Part shown: positions 1-10,846 of the stretch, piece after piece
Position numbering within the stretch: position 1 is the stretch's first letter
How the letters are laid out: each line of letters begins with the position of its first letter
Assembly: GCA_964019335.1 (NCBI GenBank)
Contig: OZ025736.1
Coordinates: forward strand, 310,001 to 374,000
Direction: 5' to 3'
Source of the DNA: Diplonema japonicum
Lineage: Eukaryota; Euglenozoa; Diplonemea; Diplonemida; Diplonemidae
Length of the DNA: 64,000 nucleotides
Program-made: the position numbers and the translations under genes
Notes under the pieces: generated by a model
Database searches by the model: none
Seen by the model: only the letters and a program-made list of their open reading frames with translations
What the model was told of the DNA's origin: nothing

Positions 1-68
1 TCATATGACTCTTGAGAGTTGTAGTCGATGTACATCACAGTCTGTTGGTGTGTGTGTATAATTTCTTT

Positions 69-3000
69 TTATTGTCTCCACTCTACCTTGATAAACTTGT
101 CCAACCATTCGCAACATTTATTGGGGTTGGATTGCAGGAAAGCCTCTCCCGCGTCCTGAATATCAGATTCATCTAAAATACAACCGAGCGACACAAGGAG
201 CGCAGAAGCGCAGTCGGAACCAAGCGTTGCTTTGAGATTAGGCCAGAGCCCTGCCCAGCACTGTCCTGGAGCGATCTCAAGGCCACCGCCAGCAAGAATC
301 TGTGTTTTTTTTTTTTTTTTTTTTTTTTTTTTTGTGTCCATACCACTTTTGCAGGCCGTTCATCGCGGCAACCCTGACAGGTGATAATTTCGTTCTTGGA
401 GGCAACTTCAGTGAGGATGGCAACGTCGAACCAATTCTCGCATTCAGGCTGGATTTTTTTTTTTTTTTTTTTTTCTTTTTAATTTTCTTAAAGGTACCTC
501 CATGCACGGCTGGCAGCACGACACCGACAGACCATCATACTCATCCGCAAGAACCTCGATGACTTCATTCACATACTTCACGAAATCCCGTATCCCGACA
601 CTCCCAGCAGAGTCATCCGCAAGGTCATGCGTCGCAGAGGGCAAGTAGTACGCGTAGATCATGGTGTCCTCTTGGTAGATGAGCGCCCTGATCCCTTCTG
701 TCCCGATCCATATCCCGTTCTTCCAATGGTTCCTCAGGTCGAACGAGTGGTCAGGCGCAAGGTACTGCGAGTCAGGCCCGATGTCAGGCGGGATGGCCAC
801 CGGTACCTCAATAGGTATCAACAAGTGGTGCAACCTGCACACCAACCTATAGTAGAACTCCTTCGGGAATATGTTAAACAGGTACATCCTCCCAACCCCC
901 TTCTGGAACAGATACGGCACGACCTCCTGCAACACCGTAGGACACGAATAAGGGAACAACGACGGGATGTAGTACTTCGAGTTTCCAGAAGAAGTTACAA
1001 GTGTACCCGGATCCTGTGCTGCCTGTGATGGTTCAGGGGAGTCAAGCACATGCTGGAAAACCAAGTCCATGGAGATAAGAAGCTGCAAGCACATCTCAAG
1101 ATCTGCATCGTCAACAGGAGCGTCCGGCTTGTCGTTTCTAATGTCTTTGATGGACCTCGACAGTACCACGCGTACTAAGTCGAAGTTCAGCTCCCCTTGA
1201 CGAAGGCACCCCCTGTCAACACGAAGCGCTTCGATAGGGTTGTAGTCCAGCCCACCGATGTACTTCCGCATTTCCGGCGGTGTGTACATCAAGTGTGCAA
1301 AGGAGAACAACGCTGATACCATGTGTGACAGCCACAACGGGTGCAGGAAGATGTAAGGGTTGTCCAGCAGCCGCTTCGCCTGTGTGAACAGGTACAGCAC
1401 GTTCCAACAGTGGAACAGGTTCGTACTGTCGCAGAGTTCCTTCTGGTCTTCTATCCCAAAGTCCGCTGCAAGCTGTGCGTACTCCTGAATCGGTAGGAGC
1501 AGCTTCTTCCTCTCCTTCTTTATCCTCTCCAGCTCCTTCATGAACTGTATATGCCTCCCAGGTATCGCTCCAGACGGGAACACCCTGTCGCCGAGGCATC
1601 TTTTGAACGCTTCATGGCCTATCGCTCGAAGAAGCTCAGACATCTTAACACCCTTTTCTGAAAGCCCCTCGCCCCAAGCCTGTCGGCTTTTGCATGAAAC
1701 CGCGTACGACCCTGAGATGTGGATGGTCTTTTCGGGCTCATCCCCCAGCTGGATGGACTTGATGTACTCCTTGAAGCGTGTCTTTACGTTTTCAAGAACC
1801 CTGTTGAGGTATGCGGTGCTCTGGTTGGGCATGAGGTCCTTGTGTGTTCCGATCAGAATGGCGGAGCTGCCGGGTGCCTTGGAGTAGACTTCGTCAAGCC
1901 AGCCCATCATCCTGCCCTCCTCGACCTCTGACATCTCGCCGTCCTGGTAGTTGCTCATCTTCCATACGAAGCAGAAGACCGTTCTCGGTGTCAAGAACAG
2001 CGAATGGGAGTGGTACACCTCCTGCCCTGCAAAGTCCAGCACCGACAAAGTCAGGTCGTCGTCTGAGTAGTTCCCCGCGCCGTGGCCTTCGTACCGCAGC
2101 CTGTGCTCCTGCACCTCTATCCCTGTTGTGCACATCACGTCTGGCAGCTTTTTGAACCACCTTGGGTCCCCCTGCCAACATTTCTTTAAGCTTGTCTTGC
2201 CAACCTCTTCGTGTCCGATTAGGATGATCTTGTACTTTCTTACAAGTTGCGGTGGTACCCTCGCCACTTGCTTTCTATTCGCGGAAAACAGCCCTACATC
2301 GACATGCTTGATCCGCCCGCCTTGTGATGTGAACAATGCTGATTTCTGTTGTGCAGCTGCGCCCGATGGTGCAAGCTTCTCCTGTTCTGGCGGTGCTTTG
2401 ACAGTTCCTGTGATGTTGCTCATGGCAGGCGCGGCGCGGAGGTCTTCCTCCAGCTCCTTGATCCTGGCCTCTGCTTCTTTTCGTTTTAAAGATGACGCCC
2501 TTGCCCTGCGAACTGTTTCTGCGACTTTTTCATCCCGTTTGGCCTCCTCCTTGTTCACCTCCTCGAGGATGGCTTGCTTGAAGGTCTCTGCTTCGGTGTC
2601 GTACTTCTCCTTGATGGCCATCTGGTAGTCGACGTGTTCACCACGTGCAGTCTGCGCCCCTTCCAACTTCGGGAACGAGAAGCGGAAGATGTGCGTGTCG
2701 CCGAAGATGACCCTGTCGCGCGGGAACAGGTTGTGCTCGCCGGTCACCTTTTCACCGTTGACATAAACAACAGACTCACCGATCACTGTGAGTACGGCGT
2801 GCGGCGGCTCTGCCTCTGTGTCCACTGCAATGCTGCAGTGGTGGTCGTTGATGGCATTACCCTTCAGGCAGACGCCTTCCTCCTCCTCTTCGATCTCGCT
2901 GCCGATGTTCGTGACGCCGTTCTTCAGGTAGTACACCAGACACTCCGACATGAACGGGTCTTCGTTCAGGTTCACGAGTGACGGCATCGACTTGTCGATC

Positions 3001-4373
3001 TCGATGCCGATCCCCATCTTGTGCAGCGCTTCTCTCCTCTCCTTTTGGATCTCCTCGTTCTTACGCTCTTTGTCCGCCCACGGCATGGTGGCGTCCTCAA
3101 GTGCCTGGACAGTGAGGGCCAGCTGCTGGGAGGGCGTCAGTTTGTCGTAGTTGTTGGTGTCTTCACCTGCAGGCACGTCATTGGCAGGTGCTTCTTCATC
3201 TTCAGCAGGCGCTACTGGTGTTTCGGGCTTAGTACCCGCTTCTAAGAGTTCCTTGAGCCTGGAAACCTCCTCTGAGAGCTCACGGATCCTCTTTGACGTA
3301 GGGTCTTCGTTCACTACAGCGTGCGTCTTGATCCTCTTGGCCCTGTCTGCGTACCGCAGGGTCGAAAGACTCTCCTCGTAGTTGGACGCATGCGGCGACA
3401 AGGCGGCAAGCATGATGGTGCGCGAGTTGCCTCCCAAGTTCTCCTTAAGCAGCCACGTCAGAGACGAGTCACGGAATGGAATGTGTACCTTCTTCCCCTT
3501 CGTGTCGTTGGCAGCGTCGGCAAGGGCTGCTATGACCTTCCCAAGACACACCAGAGACTTATTGATATTCGCACCTTCTTTCAGAGTGGCACCTGTGGCG
3601 CCTGTCTTGTCAGCGCGCTCCGACCCTGCAAGGTCGACAAGGTTCAGCTTCGACGCTTTCTCTGTCCCCTTCTTATTGGGGTCTGCCTTGACGCCGCTGT
3701 GCTGCGTGAAAGAGACGGCGAAGATGGCGTGCGAACGTGACGACGTTGCGTTCATCTGCGTCGAGGCGACAGTCCGTGTCTTGTTGCCCTCGTCCATGAG
3801 CTGGTTCATCTCTTCGAAAGACGTAACAATGACCTCTGTGAGGCCCTCGACATAAGGCCCTGTGAGAGGGTGCTCGCGGGGCTTCACCTCCTTCGACTGT
3901 GGGTTGAGGAGACAGCGGCACTTTTCATTGTAGATCTCAAGGTAGGAGACCTGAACTCTGTAGTCCCAGTCACCATCTGTGTCGGCTACCCGCTGGTTGC
4001 ATTGGTCGAAAAGAGACTCGCACAGGCGGGGAATGATACCAGTGTCTTCCCCGTACCCTATCATGGAGTACGTCTTTCCGCTCCCTGTCTGGCCGTAGGC
4101 GAAGAGACAGGAGTTGTACCCATCGAACGTTGCTTTCAGCAGCTTTGACCCTATGGCCTCGAAGACGGTCTCCTGTGACGCGAAGTTCTTGTCCTCAGCA
4201 TTGTGCGACCAGAACGAGTGGTCGAAGGTGAAACTGTGCGCTTTCCCCTGGGGGCCGGGGGAGGTGATCGCTGTCATGCCGCCCTCCATGTTGATCACGT
4301 TGACCGCACCTTGGTCCATTTCACGCTGCGAGAATGGCCTGCAGCGCACCGCCACAGTCACTGAGGACGCCAT
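69..4373 (-). CDS. Kinesin-3-like motor fused to FHA and ROCO (Roc-COR) GTPase domains
   Basis: Predicted microtubule motor joined to a second GTPase module. I reconstruct three exons: 4373-498, 448-344 and 299-69, giving about 1403 residues. The introns are 49 and 44 nt, both GT-AG, phase 0 and A-filled. Start chosen at 4373, where MASSVTVAVRCRP begins the motor; the open frame runs 38 codons further upstream through unlikely sequence. Motor at residues about 1-355, with P-loop GQTGSGKT (94-101), switch I NATSSRSH (208-215) and switch II LVDLAGSE (245-252). An FHA domain follows at about 485-565, then an acidic and basic coiled coil to about 650. A Roc GTPase has P-loop GHEEVGKTS (about 720) and DFAGQEVY (about 780). 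A COR-like region runs to about 1300. FHA next to the motor is typical of kinesin-3; a ROCO module on a kinesin is not a fusion I know. The C-terminal 110 residues depend on the two short introns. Confidence 0.9.
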
Positions 4374-4725
4374 CTTGCCCCCACACCCTCCTGTCAGGGT
4401 GACTTTTATTTTTCTTTTTTTTGATAGGGATAAAAAAACATGAAAAGGGAAAGAAGAGAGAGGGAGATCGCTATAAAAAAAAGCCAAAAAGAGGAGGGTG
4501 TAAAAACAAAATTCCTTGCCGAATCACAACCCGGTGAGAATGGGGGAAGGGAGTGTCCGCCACCACCACCACCCCCTCCGAGTGGAAAACACAAAAATTG
4601 GTTTGGCAAAACAAATTCACTGTGATAGGAACGAAGTGGTTAGCAACGGCCCGCAACAAACAAACGTTAAAATATTCCCTCTCGACCCTTTCTTTTTCTC
4701 TCTCTTTTTTTTTTTTTTTCCATCT
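4374..4725. other. Spacer between kinesin start and GH18 stop
   Basis: Holds homopolymer runs and the kinesin 5' leader. On the minus strand the leader contains CTGACAG about 24 bases before the start codon, which could be a splice acceptor (5'-UTR intron or trans-splice site), but no donor is clear. It also contains one copy of a 40-bp dispersed sequence (4615-4654). Confidence 0.5.
4615..4654 (+). repeat. 40-bp dispersed sequence, copy 1
   Basis: Matches 34816-34855 at 37 of 40 positions without gaps. Core: GGAACGAAGTGGTTAGCA then CGGCCCGC. The GGAACGA and TTAGCA blocks resemble U6 snRNA, and AGTGGTTAGCA resembles a tRNA A-box, but neither gene can be completed around it. Both copies lie 240-310 bp upstream of a start codon on the minus strand (kinesin and SEN1). 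Confidence 0.6.
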
Positions 4726-5574
4726 TTAGATCTTACCAGAGAGGAAGTCCTGAAGAACAGGGTACCAGTAAGGTGCCGGCCAATCGTTAACACCGTCCAT
4801 GAGGAGCCTGAAGATGTCGAGGCTGGTGCAACCCTTCTCAGTGGCGTGCGAGATGAACTGCCTCGCCTTGGCGTCCGTCCAATAGTCAGTGTGGTAAGGA
4901 CCGAGCCCGATCCCAGCTTGAGCGGCACTGCCTGTGGCATCCTTAATCGCGTTCACATAGTGGTCAACAGCACTGTTGGAAGCACCACCGTAGGTGCTCA
5001 TATCTTGGAGGTACTGGATGCCAGACTTTGCCAGTACACCATAATTGTTCAAAGCACCCGACCACGCAGCCACCCAGATGGACAGTGTGAACCCTTCAGA
5101 GACAAGAATGGTGTTCACCGCCTTTAGGAACTCCGCATAGGCCTTGGCATCAGAGTCCTTCGGTGCCTCTGGTTCATAGTCGAAGTTGAACCCTGAGAAC
5201 CCGTAACGCTTCCCAATGGAGACGAGCTGCTGGGCGTAACCAGAAGGGTCTTTGTAGAGGCCGTGCATCGTGGTGGCGTTGATTAAGTTAACGACTACTG
5301 GGACGACGGGGACACCAAGAGGCTTGTACATTGAGAGCCATGCGTTGACAGCGGTTTCGTTGTTCCACCCTGAGAGGGTGCCGCTGTCGGGCATGCCGGG
5401 GCCCCAAGCTAGCTGCAGTTGGCTGAACACACCTTTGTTTTGCTTCACAGCGTTCGCATTCATTTGGTTCAACGTACTGTTTGTACTATCGATAGACACG
5501 TACCAGTTCACAGTCCTATTCGTACAGCTCACATTAGCTGCAAGGCATGCTAATAAAAGGGCTTGTTTTAACAT
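4726..5574 (-). CDS. Secreted GH18-like glycoside hydrolase
   Basis: 282 residues in one exon. The N-terminus MLKQALLLACLAANVSC is a clear signal peptide, so the product is probably secreted or lysosomal. The segment FSGFNFDYE (residues 126-134) fits the GH18 active-site signature, with the proton-donor Glu at 134, except that Ser stands where the first Asp or Asn of the signature is usual. Other barrel-like strands are visible (GVPVVPVVVNLI, LSIWVAAWSG, AGIGLGPYHTDYW). Family members cleave chitin or N-glycan cores; the substrate here is unknown. The length is short for a chitinase and fits a bare catalytic barrel with no binding module. A 12-base A-run directly precedes the ATG. An inactive chitinase-like lectin is possible but less likely, since the Glu is kept. 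Confidence 0.75.
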   Translation of the reverse strand: MLKQALLLACLAANVSCTNRTVNWYVSIDSTNSTLNQMNANAVKQNKGVFSQLQLAWGPGMPDSGTLSGWNNETAVNAWLSMYKPLGVPVVPVVVNLINATTMHGLYKDPSGYAQQLVSIGKRYGFSGFNFDYEPEAPKDSDAKAYAEFLKAVNTILVSEGFTLSIWVAAWSGALNNYGVLAKSGIQYLQDMSTYGGASNSAVDHYVNAIKDATGSAAQAGIGLGPYHTDYWTDAKARQFISHATEKGCTSLDIFRLLMDGVNDWPAPYWYPVLQDFLSGKI

Positions 5575-5649
5575 TTTTTTTTTTTTGCGTGGTACCCTTT
5601 GGTATGAGATGCGTAAGGAGGAGAGGGGGGGGGGGAGGGAAAAACTTTT

Positions 5650-5853
5650 TTAAATCCCTACCCCTGGCGGCATCAGTGCTCCGAGAAGCTGATCTTCCAG
5701 CTGTCCGACGGCCGTTTCCTCTGTGTCGCTGTGTTCTATTATCTGTTCGTTTTGCTCCTTTCTCTTTTGCTTCTCGCTCAACACACACCAGATCCCCACC
5801 GTGGCCCCTGTTATTACCCCGGAGAGCAAAGCTATGGTGCGCTCCCTCTGCAT
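5650..5853 (-). CDS. Small single-pass membrane protein, unknown function
   Basis: 67 residues, not recognised. The N-terminus MQRERTIALLSG leads into one hydrophobic segment (about residues 7-25, ALLSGVITGATVGIWCVL). A charged helix-like stretch (SEKQKRKEQNEQIIEHSDTE) and a short tail follow. This layout suits a small tail or signal-anchored organelle membrane protein. Support is only the open frame, the sensible composition amid homopolymer spacers, the shared minus orientation and an ATG just after an A/T-rich leader. It could also be one exon of a larger gene. Confidence 0.5.
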   Translation of the reverse strand: MQRERTIALLSGVITGATVGIWCVLSEKQKRKEQNEQIIEHSDTEETAVGQLEDQLLGALMPPGVGI

Positions 5854-6254
5854 TTATTCGTAAAAAGGGGGGGGGCAAGAAAAAAGTTCCCCCTCTCCCT
5901 TCGAGAAAAAAGGAGAAAAAAAAAGTGGGGGAGGGGCTCCTGTCATGACTTAGATCGAATATAAAAATAAAGGGGGGGGGGACGGAAAAATAAAAAGAGA
6001 AATACCAGCTAATATTAAAATAGGGAAAAGGGGGGGGGCATTTTTTCTTCTTTTTTTTTCGTAAGAAGGAAAGCGAAAAAAAAAATTGTGCACAGCAGGA
6101 AGGAGCTGGAGTATGTTGCTTGTTTTGGGGGCGGGGTGGGGGACTTTTTTCTTTCTTTCCCCTTCTTCAAAGAGAAAAAAAAAACTTACAAGAGGGGGCA
6201 TGGGGGATTTTCTTTCATTATTTCTTTCTTTTTTTTTTTCTTCTTCTTCTATTT
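5854..6254. other. Homopolymer-rich spacer
   Basis: Runs of A, T and G with little complex sequence. No gene seen. It includes the 3' end region of the DHHC gene. Confidence 0.6.
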
Positions 6255-6362
6255 CTATTTATTTGTCCGGTCCCGCTGGGCCTCTTCATCAACCTCCGTG
6301 GGCTCGGTAGGTTCTGGGGCAGGCGTGTCCTTCATAAGATAGTCGAACGTAGACATCGGCTG

Positions 6363-6393
<31 letters not shown>

Positions 6394-7503
6394 CTCTCAA
6401 CATACCCTTCTCCGAGTAAAATTGAACACAACATCAACATCGTAGGACAAACGGCCATGCAGCTCCTCGCTGATAGCCTTCCAGTCGTCCCTTGACATTG
6501 CCCGCAGACACCTCTCTTCAGGTGTATAAGTCACGCTGACTAGATTCCACCCTGGCTTCACTCCAAGCACATCGAACTGGCTTCCCTTTTCAACCTCTAC
6601 AACATTCTTCGGCGCGTTATCCCAAACTATGGATGTTATGCCCAACTGGTTGAGCGTGCCGTCCCAGCATGAGGGCAGGATGATGGGAACAGAGGAGTAT
6701 GCAAGCTCGGTTTTAAACTGAAGCCACAGGTGAAACCCGAGAAGATTAACCAAAAACGCAGCGACAGGGAGCTGCAGGGTGAAAGTCACCACCATCAAAA
6801 CCCTCCAAGTGTTGTAAGAACCATCAGATCGGGTGTCGTACACAGAGTACCACCTGTCTCTGTATGTGTCTTCTTCGGAAAATGATTTGACGAAAAGAAA
6901 GATGCCCAACGCCATTTGTATCAGAAGCACGGCACATGTTGAAGAGGTGAACAGTGCGAAAAGATAATAATTCCGCGCGCCGACGCAAGAGTTCAGCCAC
7001 TTGCAATGGTGGTCGAAGTCGTAAACACATTTGTTGCAGTAATGGCAGTGGTTGACCTCCTTCCCTACCCACACGTGGCAGTATGAACAGAAGAGCAAAG
7101 AAGTACGGTCGATGCCTGGGTGGGGGTGAGGCGCTGCTCGACAGTTTCTTTTGTACTCTTCATAAGATAGCCTTCTTGCTCCAAATACAGCAGCGTCAGA
7201 AGCCTGTGTCAAGCTCGCAGCGAGTTTGGTCAAAAACACTATTGTTGCCCCGGCCGGCATCACCACCCCGAATATGCAATCCATTGGGTATGGGAGCATC
7301 GGGAGGTGGAGCGCAGCCAGCATCGCAACCGAGAACAGGATCACCGCCCAGGCGAGCACCTGCCATCTGTCCAGAACCGTTACATAGTTTTCTTTCTTCC
7401 TGGTCGCCGCGTACCCGTGAACTTTGGTGCACCTGTGTCGGTCGTTTTTGTCCTTTACAAAGTTTTCCAACTCTTCTTCTTCTTCTTCTTCATCCGACAC
7501 CAT
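6255..7503 (-). CDS. DHHC-type protein S-acyltransferase
   Basis: Palmitoyltransferase that moves an acyl chain to cysteines of membrane-associated proteins. Two exons, 7503-6406 and 6359-6255, give 400 residues. The 46-nt intron (6360-6405) starts GTATGT, ends CAG and is mostly A. The cysteine-rich zinc-binding region CSYCHVWVGKEVNHC leads to DHHCKWLNSCVG, with DHHC at residues 164-167. Two hydrophobic segments precede it (about 48-66 and 75-95) and two follow, the usual four-pass topology. An acidic N-terminus (EEEEEEE) and a Pro/Glu-rich tail encoded by exon 2 are cytosolic. Without the intron the protein would end at RRRVC. The stop TAG overlaps an AATAAA-like string. An A-run lies just upstream of the ATG. 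Confidence 0.92.
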
Positions 7504-8154
7504 TTCTTTTTTTTTTTTTTTTTTCCTTTTTTTTTTTTTCTTCTTCCCTTCTTCCCTCCCTCCCCACCTTCCCCTCCGCCTTTTTTTTTTGTTGAAAATT
7601 TGTCTTTTTTTTTTTTTTTGGGAGGCCTTAATGGTTTCATCTCACTGCTCATCAGCGCATTCCAGGCGCTTTCGTTGCATTTAAAAAAAAAAAAAAAAAA
7701 AAAAAACACTTCCGTACAGCAAGAAAACCTTAAATAAAGCACAAAACATACAGAAAAAGCGGGGAGGTGGTGACAAAAAAAAGGGGAGGGGGAAAACATC
7801 TGTACAAATTTTCTTTTTTTTTTTCTTTTCTCCCCTTCCCTCTCCAAATTTCTCGCCTCTTTTATTTTAGTTCAAAAAATAAAAGGGAAATAAAAAACTA
7901 AACACCGAAAAGAAAAAAAAAACACCCCCCCCTTTATTCTCTTTTTTTTTACATTGTTTCTTCATTTTTTTGTTTACCATACGGCACCTCGTATATAAGT
8001 AGTACTATGAGAAATAACGTGCTAAAACAACGGGGGAAAAGGGGAATGGAACAAAAAAAAAATGGGGGAGAGAAAAGATATATATGCTAGGGAACAAAAC
8101 AAAACAAAAAACAAAATAACAAAAACAAAAAAAAAAAAAAAAATCAAAACGGCT
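7504..8154. other. Spacer with A/T runs
   Basis: Mostly T and A runs. A complex island at 7620-7680 reads on the minus strand as a short frame with a CTGATGA string, but no convincing exon or snoRNA D-box partner is seen. Confidence 0.5.
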
Positions 8155-10506
8155 CTAAAGTAAGTTATCATCGAAGCAATTGTCGCAACCGGCTCCTGTC
8201 TCTGAGCAGCTGCTGGTGAGAATGCCTTGCTCTGTGAGCGCTTCTGTAACAAAGAGGTGGATGCTCTGGAGGGAGATAGCTTTGGTGGCTGCCGAGCCGA
8301 GCTGTATTGTAATTGGGTGAGAACCTTTGTGCTTGACCTGTGAACAAAGATCAATATGGTGAAGGGAAGGTGCACCCTCATCGAAACTACCAGGAATACT
8401 AGTACACGTTATCACTGAAGCAGGAGCTGCATTTTCCATGCCCACCCATTCACAGCCGGTAATGACAGCAACGGACAACAGCGTTACGCAGCGCCTCAGC
8501 ACAAGCTTCACTTCACATCGAGTGCTGCCTGTTTGATGCAAGTTGACAGTGCTTGGCTTTCTTGACCACCGCTTCGCCAAGGAGCTGCAGTACCACCCCA
8601 GACTGTGCACCTGATCCTTCTCCTGCTTATGTATAAAGACATGCCTCTGGCTTATGGTCTCAAAGGGGACGCCCTTCAGCGCCCAGCTAGATGTTGCCCT
8701 GCACAGCAATGCGATGGTCGCACGCTGCAAATTGGGAAGCGACACATCTAATGGAAGCAACGGTGCTGAGGTTACCTCGTTCGCCGGGTCCCTCCTCACG
8801 AAGCCCTCCTTCCGAAGGCGTGCCTGCTCTTCAAGGTACTCCTTCACCTGCAGCCGCGTGAACTCCACGTCTTTCTTAAACTCTTTTTTCGTCTTCACCT
8901 TTTTCCACATTTCTTCCGCCTCCACAGCAATATTGCACCGCCTCGCAGACCCTCCAAGCTCTGCCAGCCCTTCCCGCTCCGCCTTCATCAGCATCTGTTT
9001 AAATTGCCTGTTCCCCTCTTCTGTCTCCATGATGTCAATGCGTCCTGCCCGTTCTTCTTGGTGCACCAACTTGATACGATGTGAGCTGACGACCACCACG
9101 GGCTGCTGAGATGCTTCGGGTTTCAACGGCCTGACTTGGGTCTGCTGCAGGGGTGTTCCCACTGGCTGCAATGCCTTTGGAACCGTAGCTGGCTCCACTG
9201 GAGCTTTCACAGGCGCCGTTGCGGGTCGTATCTGTGGCGTCATCTTCACCGTGTCCTGCTGTGCCTCCTCCTTGACAACCGGTTTCGTCTCTTCAGGCTT
9301 CGGTTGCGGTGTGGATTTCTCCAAGAGAGGCCGTGTGTGGGTTCTCCCCCTCTCCTGCAAACCTTCGGTCTTCTCAGTCTCCTCGCGCAACGTCTGCGGA
9401 AGAGGGACACACTTGGCTGGTGGTACTGACGGTACCCTCTTGGTACGGGTTTTGGAATGCACCCTTGGGGCGGGGGCCTTGGGGGCCGTGGCAAGGAACT
9501 GCTGTTTTTTAATAGGCGGCGGCGACGTGACAAGACCCTCCACATGAGGCGCCGAAGCAGGTATGGGCGCAGGCGATGGTTTGATGGGTGGGGTGCTGAC
9601 CTTTTCTTTCAGCTTGCTCGGGGTCCGCTTTGCGGGGGTGGGCCGTGAAGTGCTCCTCATCTTACTGGGGGTACGTTTAACCGGTGTTGCCTTCTTGGAC
9701 ATGGGGGAAGCAGCACGGCGGGGGGAGAGGGAAGTAACACGAAGCGGGCTGGCGGATGTCTTCCTGATGGGCTCTGTCCAGGAGTCCGTGTTGAGACGCT
9801 TCTCGAATCGAGACAGGTCGTCCTTGCAAGCTTCAAGATCGTCAAGACTGGTGGTGAAGAAGTTCCAGTGCACTGTGGCGTTCAGACAGACGTCCACAGG
9901 CTTGCCAAGGGTGAGCGCCACCACTGTGTGTTCATCCTTCTTGTAGTGTTCTATGAAGTCCACTACAAGGTCATGGAGGTTCTCAAATTGAAGAGATTTT
10001 GTCATAAGACCAGGGTTGCGGGAGATACCCAGCGACCCGTACCGGCCGTCGTACTTAATGCCAAGAACAAGGTGTCGATAAGTCTTTGCTTGTGGGGTCT
10101 TGCTTTCAAAACTCATGGAGAAACGGGTCAATGCAGTGACTTTCTGCGTCAGCAGGAGAGCCACGAAACATGCTTCAACGCACTGTATCTTAACACCTTC
10201 TTTCAAGATAGAGTCTGCTGTTTGTATTAACTTCTGCAGAGTTCTCTTCTTGTCTACGTTAAAGGTCGAGCCGTGGATATGGTACTCAAACTTTGCCAGG
10301 ATCTCTCCTGCTGTCTCGACGGCCCGCTCGACATCTTCTTTCTCCATCTTCCCCTTCACCAACTCCCCTGGTAGGGTCCCCTTGCTTACCCCCACCACTC
10401 CCCCTGGTCGTTTTGCCAAAGCTCTTATCGCTTCTGTGTCGATTTCCTCCACTTCGTTCTTTGCTTCTTCATTCTTAAGCGGGGTGTCCTCACTCATCTC
10501 TACCAT
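8155..10506 (-). CDS. Vasohibin-like tubulin tyrosine carboxypeptidase
   Basis: Predicted to remove the C-terminal tyrosine of alpha-tubulin, as vasohibins do in animals. 783 residues in one exon; the start could be Met1 or Met4. The transglutaminase-like core lies at about 70-230. The catalytic triad is visible: Cys109 in IQCVEACF, His145 in YRHLVLGI, Ser162 in GSLGISR. The Cys-to-His spacing is 36 and His-to-Ser 17, against 35 and 17 as I recall for human VASH1. The segment GIKYDGRYGSLGISR is the family hallmark. A long tail follows: Ser-Pro and KRTPSK repeats rich in Lys and Arg (about 245-330) that look microtubule-binding, a Pro-rich stretch, a charged helix (about 500-560), and a C-terminal region of about 200 residues I do not recognise. 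Animal vasohibins are about half this length. Confidence 0.9.
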   Translation of the reverse strand: MVEMSEDTPLKNEEAKNEVEEIDTEAIRALAKRPGGVVGVSKGTLPGELVKGKMEKEDVERAVETAGEILAKFEYHIHGSTFNVDKKRTLQKLIQTADSILKEGVKIQCVEACFVALLLTQKVTALTRFSMSFESKTPQAKTYRHLVLGIKYDGRYGSLGISRNPGLMTKSLQFENLHDLVVDFIEHYKKDEHTVVALTLGKPVDVCLNATVHWNFFTTSLDDLEACKDDLSRFEKRLNTDSWTEPIRKTSASPLRVTSLSPRRAASPMSKKATPVKRTPSKMRSTSRPTPAKRTPSKLKEKVSTPPIKPSPAPIPASAPHVEGLVTSPPPIKKQQFLATAPKAPAPRVHSKTRTKRVPSVPPAKCVPLPQTLREETEKTEGLQERGRTHTRPLLEKSTPQPKPEETKPVVKEEAQQDTVKMTPQIRPATAPVKAPVEPATVPKALQPVGTPLQQTQVRPLKPEASQQPVVVVSSHRIKLVHQEERAGRIDIMETEEGNRQFKQMLMKAEREGLAELGGSARRCNIAVEAEEMWKKVKTKKEFKKDVEFTRLQVKEYLEEQARLRKEGFVRRDPANEVTSAPLLPLDVSLPNLQRATIALLCRATSSWALKGVPFETISQRHVFIHKQEKDQVHSLGWYCSSLAKRWSRKPSTVNLHQTGSTRCEVKLVLRRCVTLLSVAVITGCEWVGMENAAPASVITCTSIPGSFDEGAPSLHHIDLCSQVKHKGSHPITIQLGSAATKAISLQSIHLFVTEALTEQGILTSSCSETGAGCDNCFDDNLL

Positions 10507-10846
10507 TTGGGATCACTGGCTGTGGGGCGGGGGAGTGAGGAACAAAGAAAAATCTATCTACACATCATCGTTTCCCCCCCCCTTGATTTTCTTTTTTTTA
10601 ATTCCTGAAGGAGGGGGGGTTTTTTTTTCTTGTAGAAAATATTAAAAAAAAAAAAAAAAAAAGCAATAATACCTTTAACAACAAATCTAACGAGTGGGGG
10701 AGAGGGGGGACAACATCCAAAAAAAAAAAAAAAAAAAAAAACACTCTCTTTTTTTGTTTTCATTCTTTTTTTTTTCTTTCTTTCCATTCTAGTTTCTTTT
10801 CGTTCCTCCTTTACCCCCCCCTTTAAAACCCGGTATTCTAAATTAT
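10507..10846. other. Homopolymer-rich spacer
   Basis: A, T and C/G runs only; no gene seen. Confidence 0.6.

Noticed and set aside
444-497. Poly-Lys C-terminus of the kinesin frame
   Set aside because: It is translation of an A-filled intron: GTACCT at 497 and CAG at 449 bound it, and coding continues in phase afterwards.
4615-4654. Functional U6 snRNA or tRNA gene
   Set aside because: Only isolated motif matches; the ACAGAGA box, 3' stem, B-box and acceptor stem cannot be found around either copy.
7620-7680. Box C/D snoRNA on the minus strand
   Set aside because: A CTGATGA string is present but no correctly spaced D box (CTGA) or terminal stem is seen.
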